A DNA stretch of 7,174 bases. Source: Chloroflexota bacterium (GTDB lineage: Bacteria; Chloroflexota; Anaerolineae; B4-G1). Made by a program: the position numbers and the translations under genes. Position 1 is the stretch's first letter, and the number at the start of each line of letters is the position of its first letter. Below the pieces are notes generated by a model. The model was given only the letters and a program-made list of their open reading frames with translations. It made no database searches and had not been told where the DNA came from. Shown here one piece after another: positions 1 through 5,752 of this stretch. Location: positions 1 to 7,174 of the forward strand of contig DSAR01000363.1 of NCBI GenBank assembly GCA_011046405.1, given 5' to 3'.

Positions 1-127
1 CACTAGGCCCACTGCCCCCCCCACCTCCACCGAGCGTGAGGAAAGCGATAAGAATACCAAACACCCACAACGTCCGGTAGCGCCACGTAATGTGCCACGC
101 TCGTTTCAAAACTTTTATGTGATCCAT
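1..127 (-). CDS. N-terminal fragment of a small membrane protein of unknown function
   Basis: An open frame starts with ATG at 127 and runs leftward off the window, giving 42 codons. The translation begins MDHIKVLKRAWHITWRYR. It continues into a hydrophobic segment (about residues 19-32, LWVFGILIAFLTL) and then a run of six glycines (33-38). A GGAG Shine-Dalgarno lies at 135-138, seven bases before the ATG, which supports the start. A basic, aromatic N-terminus followed by one membrane segment suggests an integral membrane protein. It follows the anti-sigma gene on the same strand after 90 bases, so it may be the third gene of the sigma operon. The glycine run is encoded by an 8-base G homopolymer on the coding strand (15-22). 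I do not recognise the family, and too little is visible to name a function. Confidence 0.72.
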   Translation of the reverse strand, partial: MDHIKVLKRAWHITWRYRTLWVFGILIAFLTLGGGGGGSGPS

Positions 128-149
128 CTCAATTCTCCATTCCCTTCTC

Positions 150-233
150 AATTCTCAATCCTCAATTCTTAATCCTCAATTCTTAATCCTTAATTCTTAA
201 TCCTTAATTCTTAATCCTTAATTCTCAATCTTC
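150..233. repeat. 7/14-nt tandem repeat, AT-rich, between anti-sigma gene and next gene
   Basis: Twelve consecutive heptamers alternate between AATTCTY and AATCCTY, giving a 14-nt period repeated six times. The units at 185-219 are exact, while the outer ones carry C for T at the last base or other single changes. One similar unit stands alone at 131-137. The array fills most of the gap between the anti-sigma gene and the next minus-strand gene. It also runs into the end of the anti-sigma gene: the stop codon (218-220) and the last four codons lie in repeat units. On the coding strand it reads AAGGATTAAGAATT. There are no spacers and no hairpin, so it is neither a CRISPR array nor an intrinsic terminator. 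Confidence 0.93.
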
Positions 234-829
234 AACTCACGCCCCTGCAAATGCCTTCGATAGGCCCACCAACTGGCCAACCAGCTACAGTAGCATATCC
301 CAATCAAGATCAACGCAGCCGACTGCAAAAACGTCTCCCACCCCACACCCGGTTGAAGGAACAAGCGTCCCACGTCTAGCAGGCTAGCGTCAGCCAGCTG
401 GGAGACGCCCGCCCAAAAAGAAGCGGGCAGCGCGACGGGAAGAATCGCAGCAAAGTACTCGCCGCCCACCGGTGTCCGCCACACCCACATCAACCACTTG
501 GCGACGAGAAAGAGGGTCTGGCTAAACACCCACGCGCCCAAAAGGCCCACCGGCATCAAACGCCACGCCAAGCCCAGTGCACGCTTCCCCGGCGGCTGCT
601 CCTGGCGACGCGGTAGCCGCAACCCGACCTGAGCAACGAAACGATCAGGCCTCGTGAGAGTCGCCGGCGCCGGGCTCTCCTGCAAGAGCGCCGAGAGTTT
701 CTGCAACGTGTCCAGCGCCGCCCGGCAAGCCTCGCATTCGAGCAGGTGCAGTTTCACCTGCCGCAATCGACGCTCCTCCAACGCACCATCGTGATAAGCG
801 CTCAACCACTCAGTCACGTGTTCACTCAT
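218..829 (-). CDS. Membrane anti-sigma factor with ZAS zinc-finger motif
   Basis: This 203-residue protein is probably the anti-sigma partner of the ECF sigma factor encoded just upstream. The N-terminal cytoplasmic part has the ZAS signature His28-x3-Cys32-x2-Cys35, preceded by a YHDGAL stretch (12-17) like the (Y)xDGEL motif common at the start of these domains. A linker rich in Pro and Arg follows (about 52-85). Three hydrophobic segments lie at about 91-112, 124-141 and 167-187, so the protein should sit in the membrane and bind the sigma factor on the inside. The start codon overlaps the sigma stop as ATGA, and a GGAGG at 834-838 lies four bases before it, which indicates translational coupling. 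The region past the first membrane segment resembles no sensor domain I know. The final residues (KIEN) and the stop codon come from an intergenic tandem repeat, so the C-terminal end may vary between strains. Confidence 0.85.
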   Translation of the reverse strand: MSEHVTEWLSAYHDGALEERRLRQVKLHLLECEACRAALDTLQKLSALLQESPAPATLTRPDRFVAQVGLRLPRRQEQPPGKRALGLAWRLMPVGLLGAWVFSQTLFLVAKWLMWVWRTPVGGEYFAAILPVALPASFWAGVSQLADASLLDVGRLFLQPGVGWETFLQSAALILIGICYCSWLASWWAYRRHLQGRELKIEN

Positions 830-1374
830 AATTCCTCCAGATAGGGGGCCAGCATCTCGCTCAAGCGCTTGCGCGCGTAGTTCAATCGAGACATCACCGT
901 ACCGATGGGAATATCCAACGTGTCAGCAATCTCCTGGTACGACAATCCCTCGTACTCTCGCAGGACCAGGGCCTCCCGGCTGGCGGGCGGCAACTCAAGC
1001 ACCGCCGCCCGCACCCGCTCGCCTCGTTGCGCGTGTACCAGGCTGGCCTCGGGGCCAGCTTTAGCAGTCGCTAACGGCAACGTCTCCACATCCACCGTCT
1101 CCCGTTCCCGGCGCAATACGTCTCGCGCCACGTTGGTCGCAATGCGATACAGCCAGTTGCGAAAAGGCGCATACGGCTTATACTTGGGCAGATGTTTCCA
1201 GGCTCGTATAAAGGCCTCCTGGGCTGCATCCTCGGCCAAATGGCCATCTCCACACATGTGATAGACCACGTTGACGACCCCCTGGCGATGAAGATGAACC
1301 AGGTCGCCAAAAGCGCCTCGATCTCCATCCTGAGCTTTGACGATCAGATCGCGCTCGGCTTCCGCTACAGCCAT
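826..1374 (-). CDS. ECF-family RNA polymerase sigma factor (sigma-70, RpoE/SigW-like)
   Basis: This 182-residue protein has the normal length and two-domain plan of extracytoplasmic-function sigma factors, which direct RNA polymerase to envelope or stress promoters. Region 2 spans about residues 20-92: the core-binding part includes DAAQEAFIRAWKHL (49-62), and the -10 recognition part includes FRNWLYRIATNVARDVLRR (71-89). Region 4 spans about 118-172, with a helix-turn-helix in GLSYQEIADTLDIPIGTVMS (143-162) followed by RLNYARKRL. No extra C-terminal domain is present. The start at 1374 has only a distant G-rich stretch (1387-1393, 12 bases upstream), so initiation may be weak or leaderless-like. 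The gene overlaps the anti-sigma gene by four bases and diverges from the rhomboid gene. I see no clear ECF-type GGAAC/GTC promoter upstream, so autoregulation is not shown by the sequence. Confidence 0.95.
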   Translation of the reverse strand: MAVAEAERDLIVKAQDGDRGAFGDLVHLHRQGVVNVVYHMCGDGHLAEDAAQEAFIRAWKHLPKYKPYAPFRNWLYRIATNVARDVLRRERETVDVETLPLATAKAGPEASLVHAQRGERVRAAVLELPPASREALVLREYEGLSYQEIADTLDIPIGTVMSRLNYARKRLSEMLAPYLEEL

Positions 1375-1433
1375 TGAATAGCTATTCCCCCCTGTGTTTA
1401 ACCGGTTTCATCTATCAAACGCCCTTCCCCTTC

Positions 1434-1461
1434 ATTTTATTCGAAAAGCGTCCGAAGTAAA
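1434..1461 (-). promoter_or_regulatory. Candidate sigma-70-like promoter for the sigma/anti-sigma operon
   Basis: Read on the minus strand, TTTACT (1461-1456) and TAAAAT (1439-1434) are separated by 16 bases. They match the TTGACA/TATAAT consensus at four and five positions respectively. Transcription would begin near 1427, about 50 bases before the sigma start codon. The site was found by eye and short AT-rich matches occur by chance, so it is only a candidate. Confidence 0.4.
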
Positions 1462-1470
1462 ATTGCAATT
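1461..1470. promoter_or_regulatory. Perfect 10-bp palindrome between divergent promoters, possible operator
   Basis: AATTGCAATT equals its own reverse complement. It overlaps the -35 box of the candidate rightward promoter (1463-1468) and touches that of the leftward one (1456-1461). A protein bound here could affect both transcription units. No second copy is visible in this window, and a 10-bp palindrome can arise by chance. Confidence 0.35.
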
Positions 1471-1490
1471 CGCATGAGGTGTAGTATACT
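1463..1490 (+). promoter_or_regulatory. Candidate sigma-70-like promoter for the rhomboid operon
   Basis: TTGCAA (1463-1468) and TATACT (1485-1490) are 16 bases apart, with four of six and five of six consensus matches. Transcription would start near 1497, just before the octamer array at 1504-1580. The array would then lie entirely in a leader of about 100 bases ahead of the rhomboid start codon. Confidence 0.5.
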
Positions 1491-1503
1491 TGATTGAGAG
1501 GTT

Positions 1504-1580
1504 GGTAGATCGGTAAACTGGTAGATTGGTAAACTGGTAGATTGGTAAACTGGTAGATTGGTAGACCGGTAAGTTAGTAG
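1504..1580. repeat. 8/16-nt tandem repeat in the rhomboid leader
   Basis: Nine octamers fit the pattern GGTARAYT with small deviations (1504-1575), followed by a partial unit AGTAG. GGTAGATT and GGTAAACT mostly alternate, so the higher-order period is 16. The last two units (GGTAGACC, GGTAAGTT) are the most degenerate. The array ends about 10 bases before the AAGGAG ribosome-binding site (1589-1594) of the rhomboid gene. Read on the other strand, it gives a low-complexity peptide rich in YQSTNLP-like units, which is a translation artefact. Confidence 0.93.
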
Positions 1581-1600
1581 CGTCATTCAAGGAGCTCGTC

Positions 1601-2353
1601 ATGATTCCACTGCGAGACACCATCCCAACTCGCCGTTTTCCTGTCGTCAATACAGCCATCATCGCGATCAACGTGTTAGTCTTCTTGTTCGAGTTTTTGA
1701 TCGAGATCGCCTTAGGACCTGAGGCCCTGAATTCGCTCATCAGGACGTGGGGTCTCGTCCCGGCCCACTTGCTCCGGGTCGGCGGGCCGATCAACTGGCT
1801 ATCCATTTTCACCTCGATGTTTATGCACGGCGGCTGGTGGCACCTGATCTCCAATATGCTGGCGCTGTATATCTTTGGCGACAACATCGAAGACCGGCTG
1901 GGCCCCGTCCGCTACGTCTTTTTCTATCTGTTTGGCGGCCTAGCCGCCAGCGCCGCTCACGTCATCGTCCATTCCAATTCCACACTGCCCACAGTGGGGG
2001 CCAGCGGCGCCATCGCCGGGGTGTTGGGCGCCTACCTGGTGCTCTATCCCCAGGCCCGCGTCGTGACCCTATTGCCGATCTTCTACTTCATCCGCATCGT
2101 CGAACTACCCGCCTTGATCTATCTGGGCTTCTGGTTCATCTCCCAACTTTTCAACGGCCTCTTCGCCCTCACAGACGCCAGCGCTCTCCAGAGCGGCGGC
2201 GTCGCCTGGTGGGCTCACATCGGGGGTTTCGTCTTTGGATTAGCGATTATCAAACTCATCGCGCCACCGCCCCCGCCGCCTCAATATCCCCAATATCCAT
2301 CCGGTCACCCCTACACCTACCTCCATCGAGATGACGACCGCTACCGCTGGTAA
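1601..2353 (+). CDS. Rhomboid-family intramembrane serine protease
   Basis: This 250-residue multipass protein has the features of active rhomboid proteases, which cut membrane segments within the bilayer. The catalytic serine lies in GASG (Ser135), and the partner histidine is His206 in WWAHIGGFVFG. Oxyanion-side residues are present in MHGGWWHLISNML (His76, His81, Asn85). Hydrophobic segments lie at about 17-38, 68-92, 103-123, 134-149, 170-190 and 200-220, fitting the six-helix core. The ALGPEALNS and WGLVPAHLL stretches before the HGG loop are common in bacterial members. A tail (222-250) contains six prolines in a row, then QYPQYPSGHPY and a charged end, probably cytosolic or exposed. 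AAGGAG at 1589-1594, six bases before ATG, supports the start. It is the first gene of a probable three-gene operon. Its substrate is unknown. Confidence 0.95.
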   Translation: MIPLRDTIPTRRFPVVNTAIIAINVLVFLFEFLIEIALGPEALNSLIRTWGLVPAHLLRVGGPINWLSIFTSMFMHGGWWHLISNMLALYIFGDNIEDRLGPVRYVFFYLFGGLAASAAHVIVHSNSTLPTVGASGAIAGVLGAYLVLYPQARVVTLLPIFYFIRIVELPALIYLGFWFISQLFNGLFALTDASALQSGGVAWWAHIGGFVFGLAIIKLIAPPPPPPQYPQYPSGHPYTYLHRDDDRYRW

Positions 2354-2359
2354 GACGTC

Positions 2360-2384
2360 GGACATAGGACATAGGACATAGGAC
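2360..2384. repeat. 7-nt tandem repeat upstream of the VanW gene
   Basis: GGACATA is repeated three times exactly (2360-2380), followed by GGAC. It fills most of the 35-base gap between the rhomboid stop and the VanW start. The last AGGA (2380-2383) ends five bases before the VanW ATG and is the only Shine-Dalgarno-like sequence there, so the array probably supplies the ribosome-binding site. Confidence 0.88.
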
Positions 2385-2388
2385 TTAA

Positions 2389-4191
2389 ATGACAAAAATC
2401 TGGCTTCTCGGCTTCACCCTCATTATTCTATTCGGCTTACTGCTCGGCTCTGTCGCCGTCTTCGAGTGGCACTACGCCGAGCGCATCTATCCGGGCGTAT
2501 CGGTGTGGAGCGTAGACGTCGGCGGATTGCTCGTGGAAGAGAGCGCCAGCGCGTTGACCGATCGCTTCGGCCTCAACGAGCCCTTCTTGATCCTCCACGG
2601 CCCCGGCCAATCCTGGACACCCCGTCCCGCCGATCTCGGCCTGCAACTCGAACGTCAGGCCACGCTCGATTCGGCCTATCAAATAGGACGCGGCCCATCT
2701 TGGACTGCCAACCTCCGCACCCACCTCGAACTGCTGCTCGATGGCAAGGACCTCCCCCCCACCCTCGTCTACGACGAACAAGTCACCCGGCTCTACCTGG
2801 AGACACTGGCGAAACAGATCGACGTCCCCGCCATCGACGCCGCCCTCAATCTGCAGGGCATCACCCCCGTCACGACGCCGGCCCAGGATGGACACTATTT
2901 GGACGTCGATGCGAGTCTCGCCGCGTTGAAACCGGCTGTTATGCAGTTGAGGCCGGCTGAAGTTTCCCTGGTTGGTTACGACGTCCCCGCCGTCATCACC
3001 GACGCCGAGACAGCCCGCGTCGAGATCGAAAAGCTCCTCGCCGGCCCACTCACCCTGCTCCTCGCCCAACCCCGTGAGGACGACGCCGGCCCGTGGATCA
3101 TCCAACCGGAGGATCTGGCGACCATGCTGGACGTCCAGACCCAAGATGGCGTGCTGCGCGCTGCGGTGAACCAGGCCGCGCTCCAAACCTATTTGCGGAC
3201 CCTGACTGAAACCCTGTTCATCGAACCGGTCGACGCCCGCTTCCACTTCAACGACGAGCGGGGCCAGCTGGAGCCCATCAGCCCCAGCGTAAAGGGACGC
3301 GCCCTCGACGTCACCGCCAGCGCTGCACGTATCATCCATGAACTTGAGGCTGGCACGCGGCACGTGCCCCTCGTCGTCCAAGAGGTCCCGCCCCGCTACC
3401 CGGACACCGCCACCGCCGAGGAACTGGGCATCGTCGAGTTGGTCGCCGAGGGAGATTCCTATTTCATCGACTCGCCCTCGGCCCGCGACCACAACATCCG
3501 AATCGCCACACCCAAATTCGACGGCATCGTCATCGGCCCCGGCGAGACCTTCTCGTTCAACCACTACCTGGGCCCGGTCACCGAAGCGGCCGGTTACGAC
3601 AAATCCTACGTCACTGCTGGCGAGCAATTGGCCATCGAAATAGGCGGCGGCATCTGCCAGGTGAGCACCACCGTTTTCCGGGCCACCTTCTGGGGCGGGT
3701 ACCCCATCACCGAACGCTGGTATCACAACCATCGCGTGGGCTACTACGAACTGATGGGAGCCGGTCTGGGGATGGACGCCACCGTCTATTCGCCCGTAGT
3801 CGACTTCAAATTCGTCAACGATCGTCCCCATCCCCTGTTGATCGAGACCGAGATCAAAGACGGCGCCCACCGGCTGATCTTCCGCTTCTACTCCACCGAC
3901 GACGGCCGTACTGTCGAAAAAGAGGGCCCGGAAATCACCGACAGAACCCAACCCGGCCCACCCATCTACCAACTGGATCCCAGCATGGCGGCAGGCACCG
4001 TCGTGCGCTGGCAATCGGCCACGGCAGGCCTGACCGCTACGATCCAGCGCCGTGTGCTCGACGCCGACGGCAACGTCATCTACGAGGATGTCTTTGTCAG
4101 CAAGTACGCCGCCCGCCGCGCCGCCTACCATCATGGCCCAGATTATGAGCCACCAGCGTCGGGAGAACCAGAGATGGAGACGACAGACTAG
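2389..4191 (+). CDS. VanW-domain wall protein with two PG-binding-4 repeats and G5-like end; probable L,D-transpeptidase
   Basis: This 600-residue protein has an N-terminal membrane anchor (4-25), which places the rest outside the cell. Two similar blocks follow, each ending in a 'LDV.AS...L' element (about 54-202 and 205-334; compare YLDVDASLAAL with ALDVTASAARI). They fit the YkuD-associated peptidoglycan-binding domain (PG_binding_4). The VanW domain spans about 348-475, with GPGETFSFN (384-391) and the family signature GGGICQVSTT (419-428). A G5-like segment lies at about 512-573. Cys423 is the only cysteine in the protein. VanW-domain proteins of Clostridioides difficile have been reported to be L,D-transpeptidases using the conserved cysteine, so this is probably a peptidoglycan cross-linking enzyme; activity here is inferred. 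The older link with vancomycin-resistance clusters does not imply resistance. The start has a weak AGGA from a tandem repeat. The tail (583-600) is acidic and likely disordered. Confidence 0.9.
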   Translation: MTKIWLLGFTLIILFGLLLGSVAVFEWHYAERIYPGVSVWSVDVGGLLVEESASALTDRFGLNEPFLILHGPGQSWTPRPADLGLQLERQATLDSAYQIGRGPSWTANLRTHLELLLDGKDLPPTLVYDEQVTRLYLETLAKQIDVPAIDAALNLQGITPVTTPAQDGHYLDVDASLAALKPAVMQLRPAEVSLVGYDVPAVITDAETARVEIEKLLAGPLTLLLAQPREDDAGPWIIQPEDLATMLDVQTQDGVLRAAVNQAALQTYLRTLTETLFIEPVDARFHFNDERGQLEPISPSVKGRALDVTASAARIIHELEAGTRHVPLVVQEVPPRYPDTATAEELGIVELVAEGDSYFIDSPSARDHNIRIATPKFDGIVIGPGETFSFNHYLGPVTEAAGYDKSYVTAGEQLAIEIGGGICQVSTTVFRATFWGGYPITERWYHNHRVGYYELMGAGLGMDATVYSPVVDFKFVNDRPHPLLIETEIKDGAHRLIFRFYSTDDGRTVEKEGPEITDRTQPGPPIYQLDPSMAAGTVVRWQSATAGLTATIQRRVLDADGNVIYEDVFVSKYAARRAAYHHGPDYEPPASGEPEMETTD

Positions 4192-4192
4192 T

Positions 4193-4216
4193 TGGCAAGT
4201 GGGCAAGTATGCAAGT
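4193..4216. repeat. Three-copy 8-nt repeat containing the TPR gene start codon
   Basis: TGGCAAGT (4193-4200), GGGCAAGT (4201-4208) and ATGCAAGT (4209-4216) are three octamers that differ only in their first two bases. The array begins two bases after the VanW stop codon. The third copy holds the ATG used as the start of the next gene. With three copies it could be chance, but it matches the style of the other arrays here. Confidence 0.75.
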
Positions 4217-5636
4217 GAATGCGGCAGACCTTCCCAATCTTCGGCGGGCGCTCTCTTTCGTCCTCCTGGCCCTCCTGGCGATCTCGCTCAGCTTTGTCCT
4301 GGGAACCACTCACACACCCTACGCCGACCTCGTGCGCCAGGGCGACGCGCTGGCTGAGCGGACCTATCGCACCGCCGCCATCGCCGCCTACCGCGAAGCG
4401 GCCCAATTGCGGCCCGACGACCCCCTGCCTCACATCCAACAGGCCCGGGTTTACCTGGATTGGGGACGGCCCGGCGCGGCCCTGGACGCCCTGACCGAGG
4501 CCAAGCGTCGGGAAGCAGACGTCGTCACCCTCGCCCAATTGCGCCTGCGCGCCCATGTCGCCCGCGAGGATTGGCCCGCCGTCGTCGAACAGGCCCAGGC
4601 GTTGCGTCGACAGACGCCCCAGGATCGAGACGTACAACACGCCCTGGCCAACGCCTACGTACAAATGCGGGATTGGGACGCCGCCCGGCGCGCCTACGAA
4701 GCACTGCTCCAGGCAGATCCGACCGAGCCAATCGCTCACGAACGACTGGGCGCGCTGCTGGCGGGGCAAGACGCGATCGCCATCCAGCACCTTTACACTG
4801 CCCAGACCGAACTGGCCCGTCAACTTCTCGACACCCTCCAGGCCGAAGACACAGTCGGCGATCCCGCCTACACCAGCGCGCTGCTCGGTCGCACACTCAT
4901 GGCGGCCGAACAATGGGCCCTGGCCGTGCGTCACCTGGCGCGCGCCGTCGAAATCGCCCCTCACTACGCCGACGCCCACGTCTATCTGGGTCACGCCCTC
5001 GACCAAATGGCGCTCCCGAAAGAGGCGTACCCTCACCTTATACGGGGCGTCGCCCTGGCGCCCGATTCGGTTCCGGCTCGCACCTTGTTGGGATTACACT
5101 ACGACCGGCAGGGAGATTACGCCGCCGCCCGGACCGAATACGAGGCGGCCTACGATCTGGATCCCCAGAGCGCCGCGCTCTGTGTGGAGATCGGGCAGAC
5201 GTGGATCGCCGAAAGACGCTACAACGTCGCCGAGATATGGTTTCGCGAAGCGCTCGACTTGCGCCCGAATGACCCGGTCTATTGGGAGATCCTGACTCGC
5301 TTCTACCTGGAGCACGAACTCACCATTGAGGAGCGGGCCATCGAGGCGGCTGAAACGCTCCTGGCGCTGGCGCCTGAATCGGCGCTCGCCCACGATCTGA
5401 GGGGCTGGGCCGCGTTCCAGGTTGGCGACGATGCGGCGGCGGCCGAATTTCTCCAACGCGCCCTGGCCCTCAATCCCTACCTGGCCTCGGCCCACTACCA
5501 TCAAGGATTGCTTTACCACGCTCAAGGGGCGCGCGAAAACGCACGGGCCGCCTTCACCCGCGCCCTCGATCTCGACACGTCGAGCAACCTGACACCCCGC
5601 GTCCAGCGGTCACTGGACGAACTCGACCGCCTTTAA
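4209..5636 (+). CDS. Membrane-anchored tetratricopeptide repeat (TPR) protein
   Basis: This 475-residue protein has one membrane segment near the N-terminus (about 15-32), followed by an almost continuous TPR solenoid. Repeat units of about 34 residues with the usual W/L/G/Y/A/P spacing can be seen from about 39-72 onward. Clear examples are ALANAYVQMRDWDAARRAYE (145-164), residues 253-286, LGLHYDRQGDYAAARTEYEA (294-313), residues 321-354 and 423-456. About ten units are present. Residues 176-215 are less regular and may separate two sub-arrays. TPR proteins are scaffolds for partner proteins and no catalytic motif is visible, so the partner is unknown. The position 17 bases after the VanW gene suggests joint work at the cell wall. 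The ATG at 4209 lacks a good ribosome-binding site and lies in a repeat copy; GTG at 4215 is an in-frame alternative two codons later. The antisense strand is largely open here, which reflects codon bias. Confidence 0.9.
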   Translation: MQVNAADLPNLRRALSFVLLALLAISLSFVLGTTHTPYADLVRQGDALAERTYRTAAIAAYREAAQLRPDDPLPHIQQARVYLDWGRPGAALDALTEAKRREADVVTLAQLRLRAHVAREDWPAVVEQAQALRRQTPQDRDVQHALANAYVQMRDWDAARRAYEALLQADPTEPIAHERLGALLAGQDAIAIQHLYTAQTELARQLLDTLQAEDTVGDPAYTSALLGRTLMAAEQWALAVRHLARAVEIAPHYADAHVYLGHALDQMALPKEAYPHLIRGVALAPDSVPARTLLGLHYDRQGDYAAARTEYEAAYDLDPQSAALCVEIGQTWIAERRYNVAEIWFREALDLRPNDPVYWEILTRFYLEHELTIEERAIEAAETLLALAPESALAHDLRGWAAFQVGDDAAAAEFLQRALALNPYLASAHYHQGLLYHAQGARENARAAFTRALDLDTSSNLTPRVQRSLDELDRL

Positions 5637-5657
5637 CTGCTGAACCTGAAAATTCGC

Positions 5658-5685
5658 TTGACATCGTCCCCCTCCTGAGTATCAT
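5658..5685 (+). promoter_or_regulatory. Strong sigma-70-like promoter for the LysM-PA14 gene
   Basis: A perfect TTGACA (5658-5663) and TATCAT (5680-5685, five of six matches) are 16 bases apart. The expected transcription start is near 5692, leaving a leader of about 70 bases before the first start codon. The site lies just after the TPR stop codon. I see no intrinsic terminator between 5637 and 5657, so read-through from the upstream operon is also possible. Confidence 0.7.
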
Positions 5686-5703
5686 GGTATTGAGTGCGTA
5701 TCA

Positions 5704-5752
5704 CCTCAATAAACTGGGAGACGGCTGGCTCCATCTTCCCCACTCATTGAGG
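5704..5752 (+). promoter_or_regulatory. Inverted repeat in the leader that could mask the first ribosome-binding site
   Basis: CCTCAAT (5704-5710) and ATTGAGG (5746-5752) are exact reverse complements separated by 35 bases. The right arm overlaps the start of the Shine-Dalgarno AGGAGG (5750-5755). If the arms pair in the mRNA, access to the upstream start would be reduced, leaving the second site at 5790-5796 free. A smaller GGAG/CTCC pairing (5717-5720 with 5729-5732) could fold inside the loop. Stability has not been calculated. Confidence 0.4.

Noticed and set aside
128..240. CRISPR array
   Set aside because: The repeats are directly contiguous 7-mers without spacers, and no cas gene is nearby. 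The same holds for the other four arrays.
905..1377. Plus-strand open frames opposite the sigma factor gene
   Set aside because: The minus strand encodes a complete sigma factor with regions 2 and 4. These frames are Ser/Arg-rich shadows.
1375..1430. ECF-type autoregulatory promoter for the sigma gene
   Set aside because: I looked for GGAAC-like -35 and GTC-like -10 pairs on the minus strand and found none at proper spacing.
1432..1887. 151-residue minus-strand open frame with YQSTNLP-like low-complexity units
   Set aside because: It crosses the octamer array and runs antisense into the rhomboid gene. The peptide is just a translation of the repeat and has no ribosome-binding site. Similar entries in databases are repeat artefacts.
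2389..4191. Vancomycin-resistance gene
   Set aside because: VanW is a domain name taken from one resistance cluster. No VanHAX ligase or dehydrogenase and no VanRS pair is present, so a housekeeping wall role is more likely.
2437..4206. 589-residue open frame antisense to the VanW gene
   Set aside because: The plus strand carries a clear VanW protein with known domains. The antisense frame is open because of strong C/G third-base bias, and its translation has no recognisable domain.
4188..5036. 282-residue open frame antisense to the TPR gene
   Set aside because: It has Gly/Val-rich shadow composition with no motif, while the opposite strand has a regular TPR solenoid.
5637..5657. Intrinsic terminator after the TPR gene
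   Set aside because: No GC-rich stem followed by a T run is visible, and the promoter for the next gene begins almost at once.
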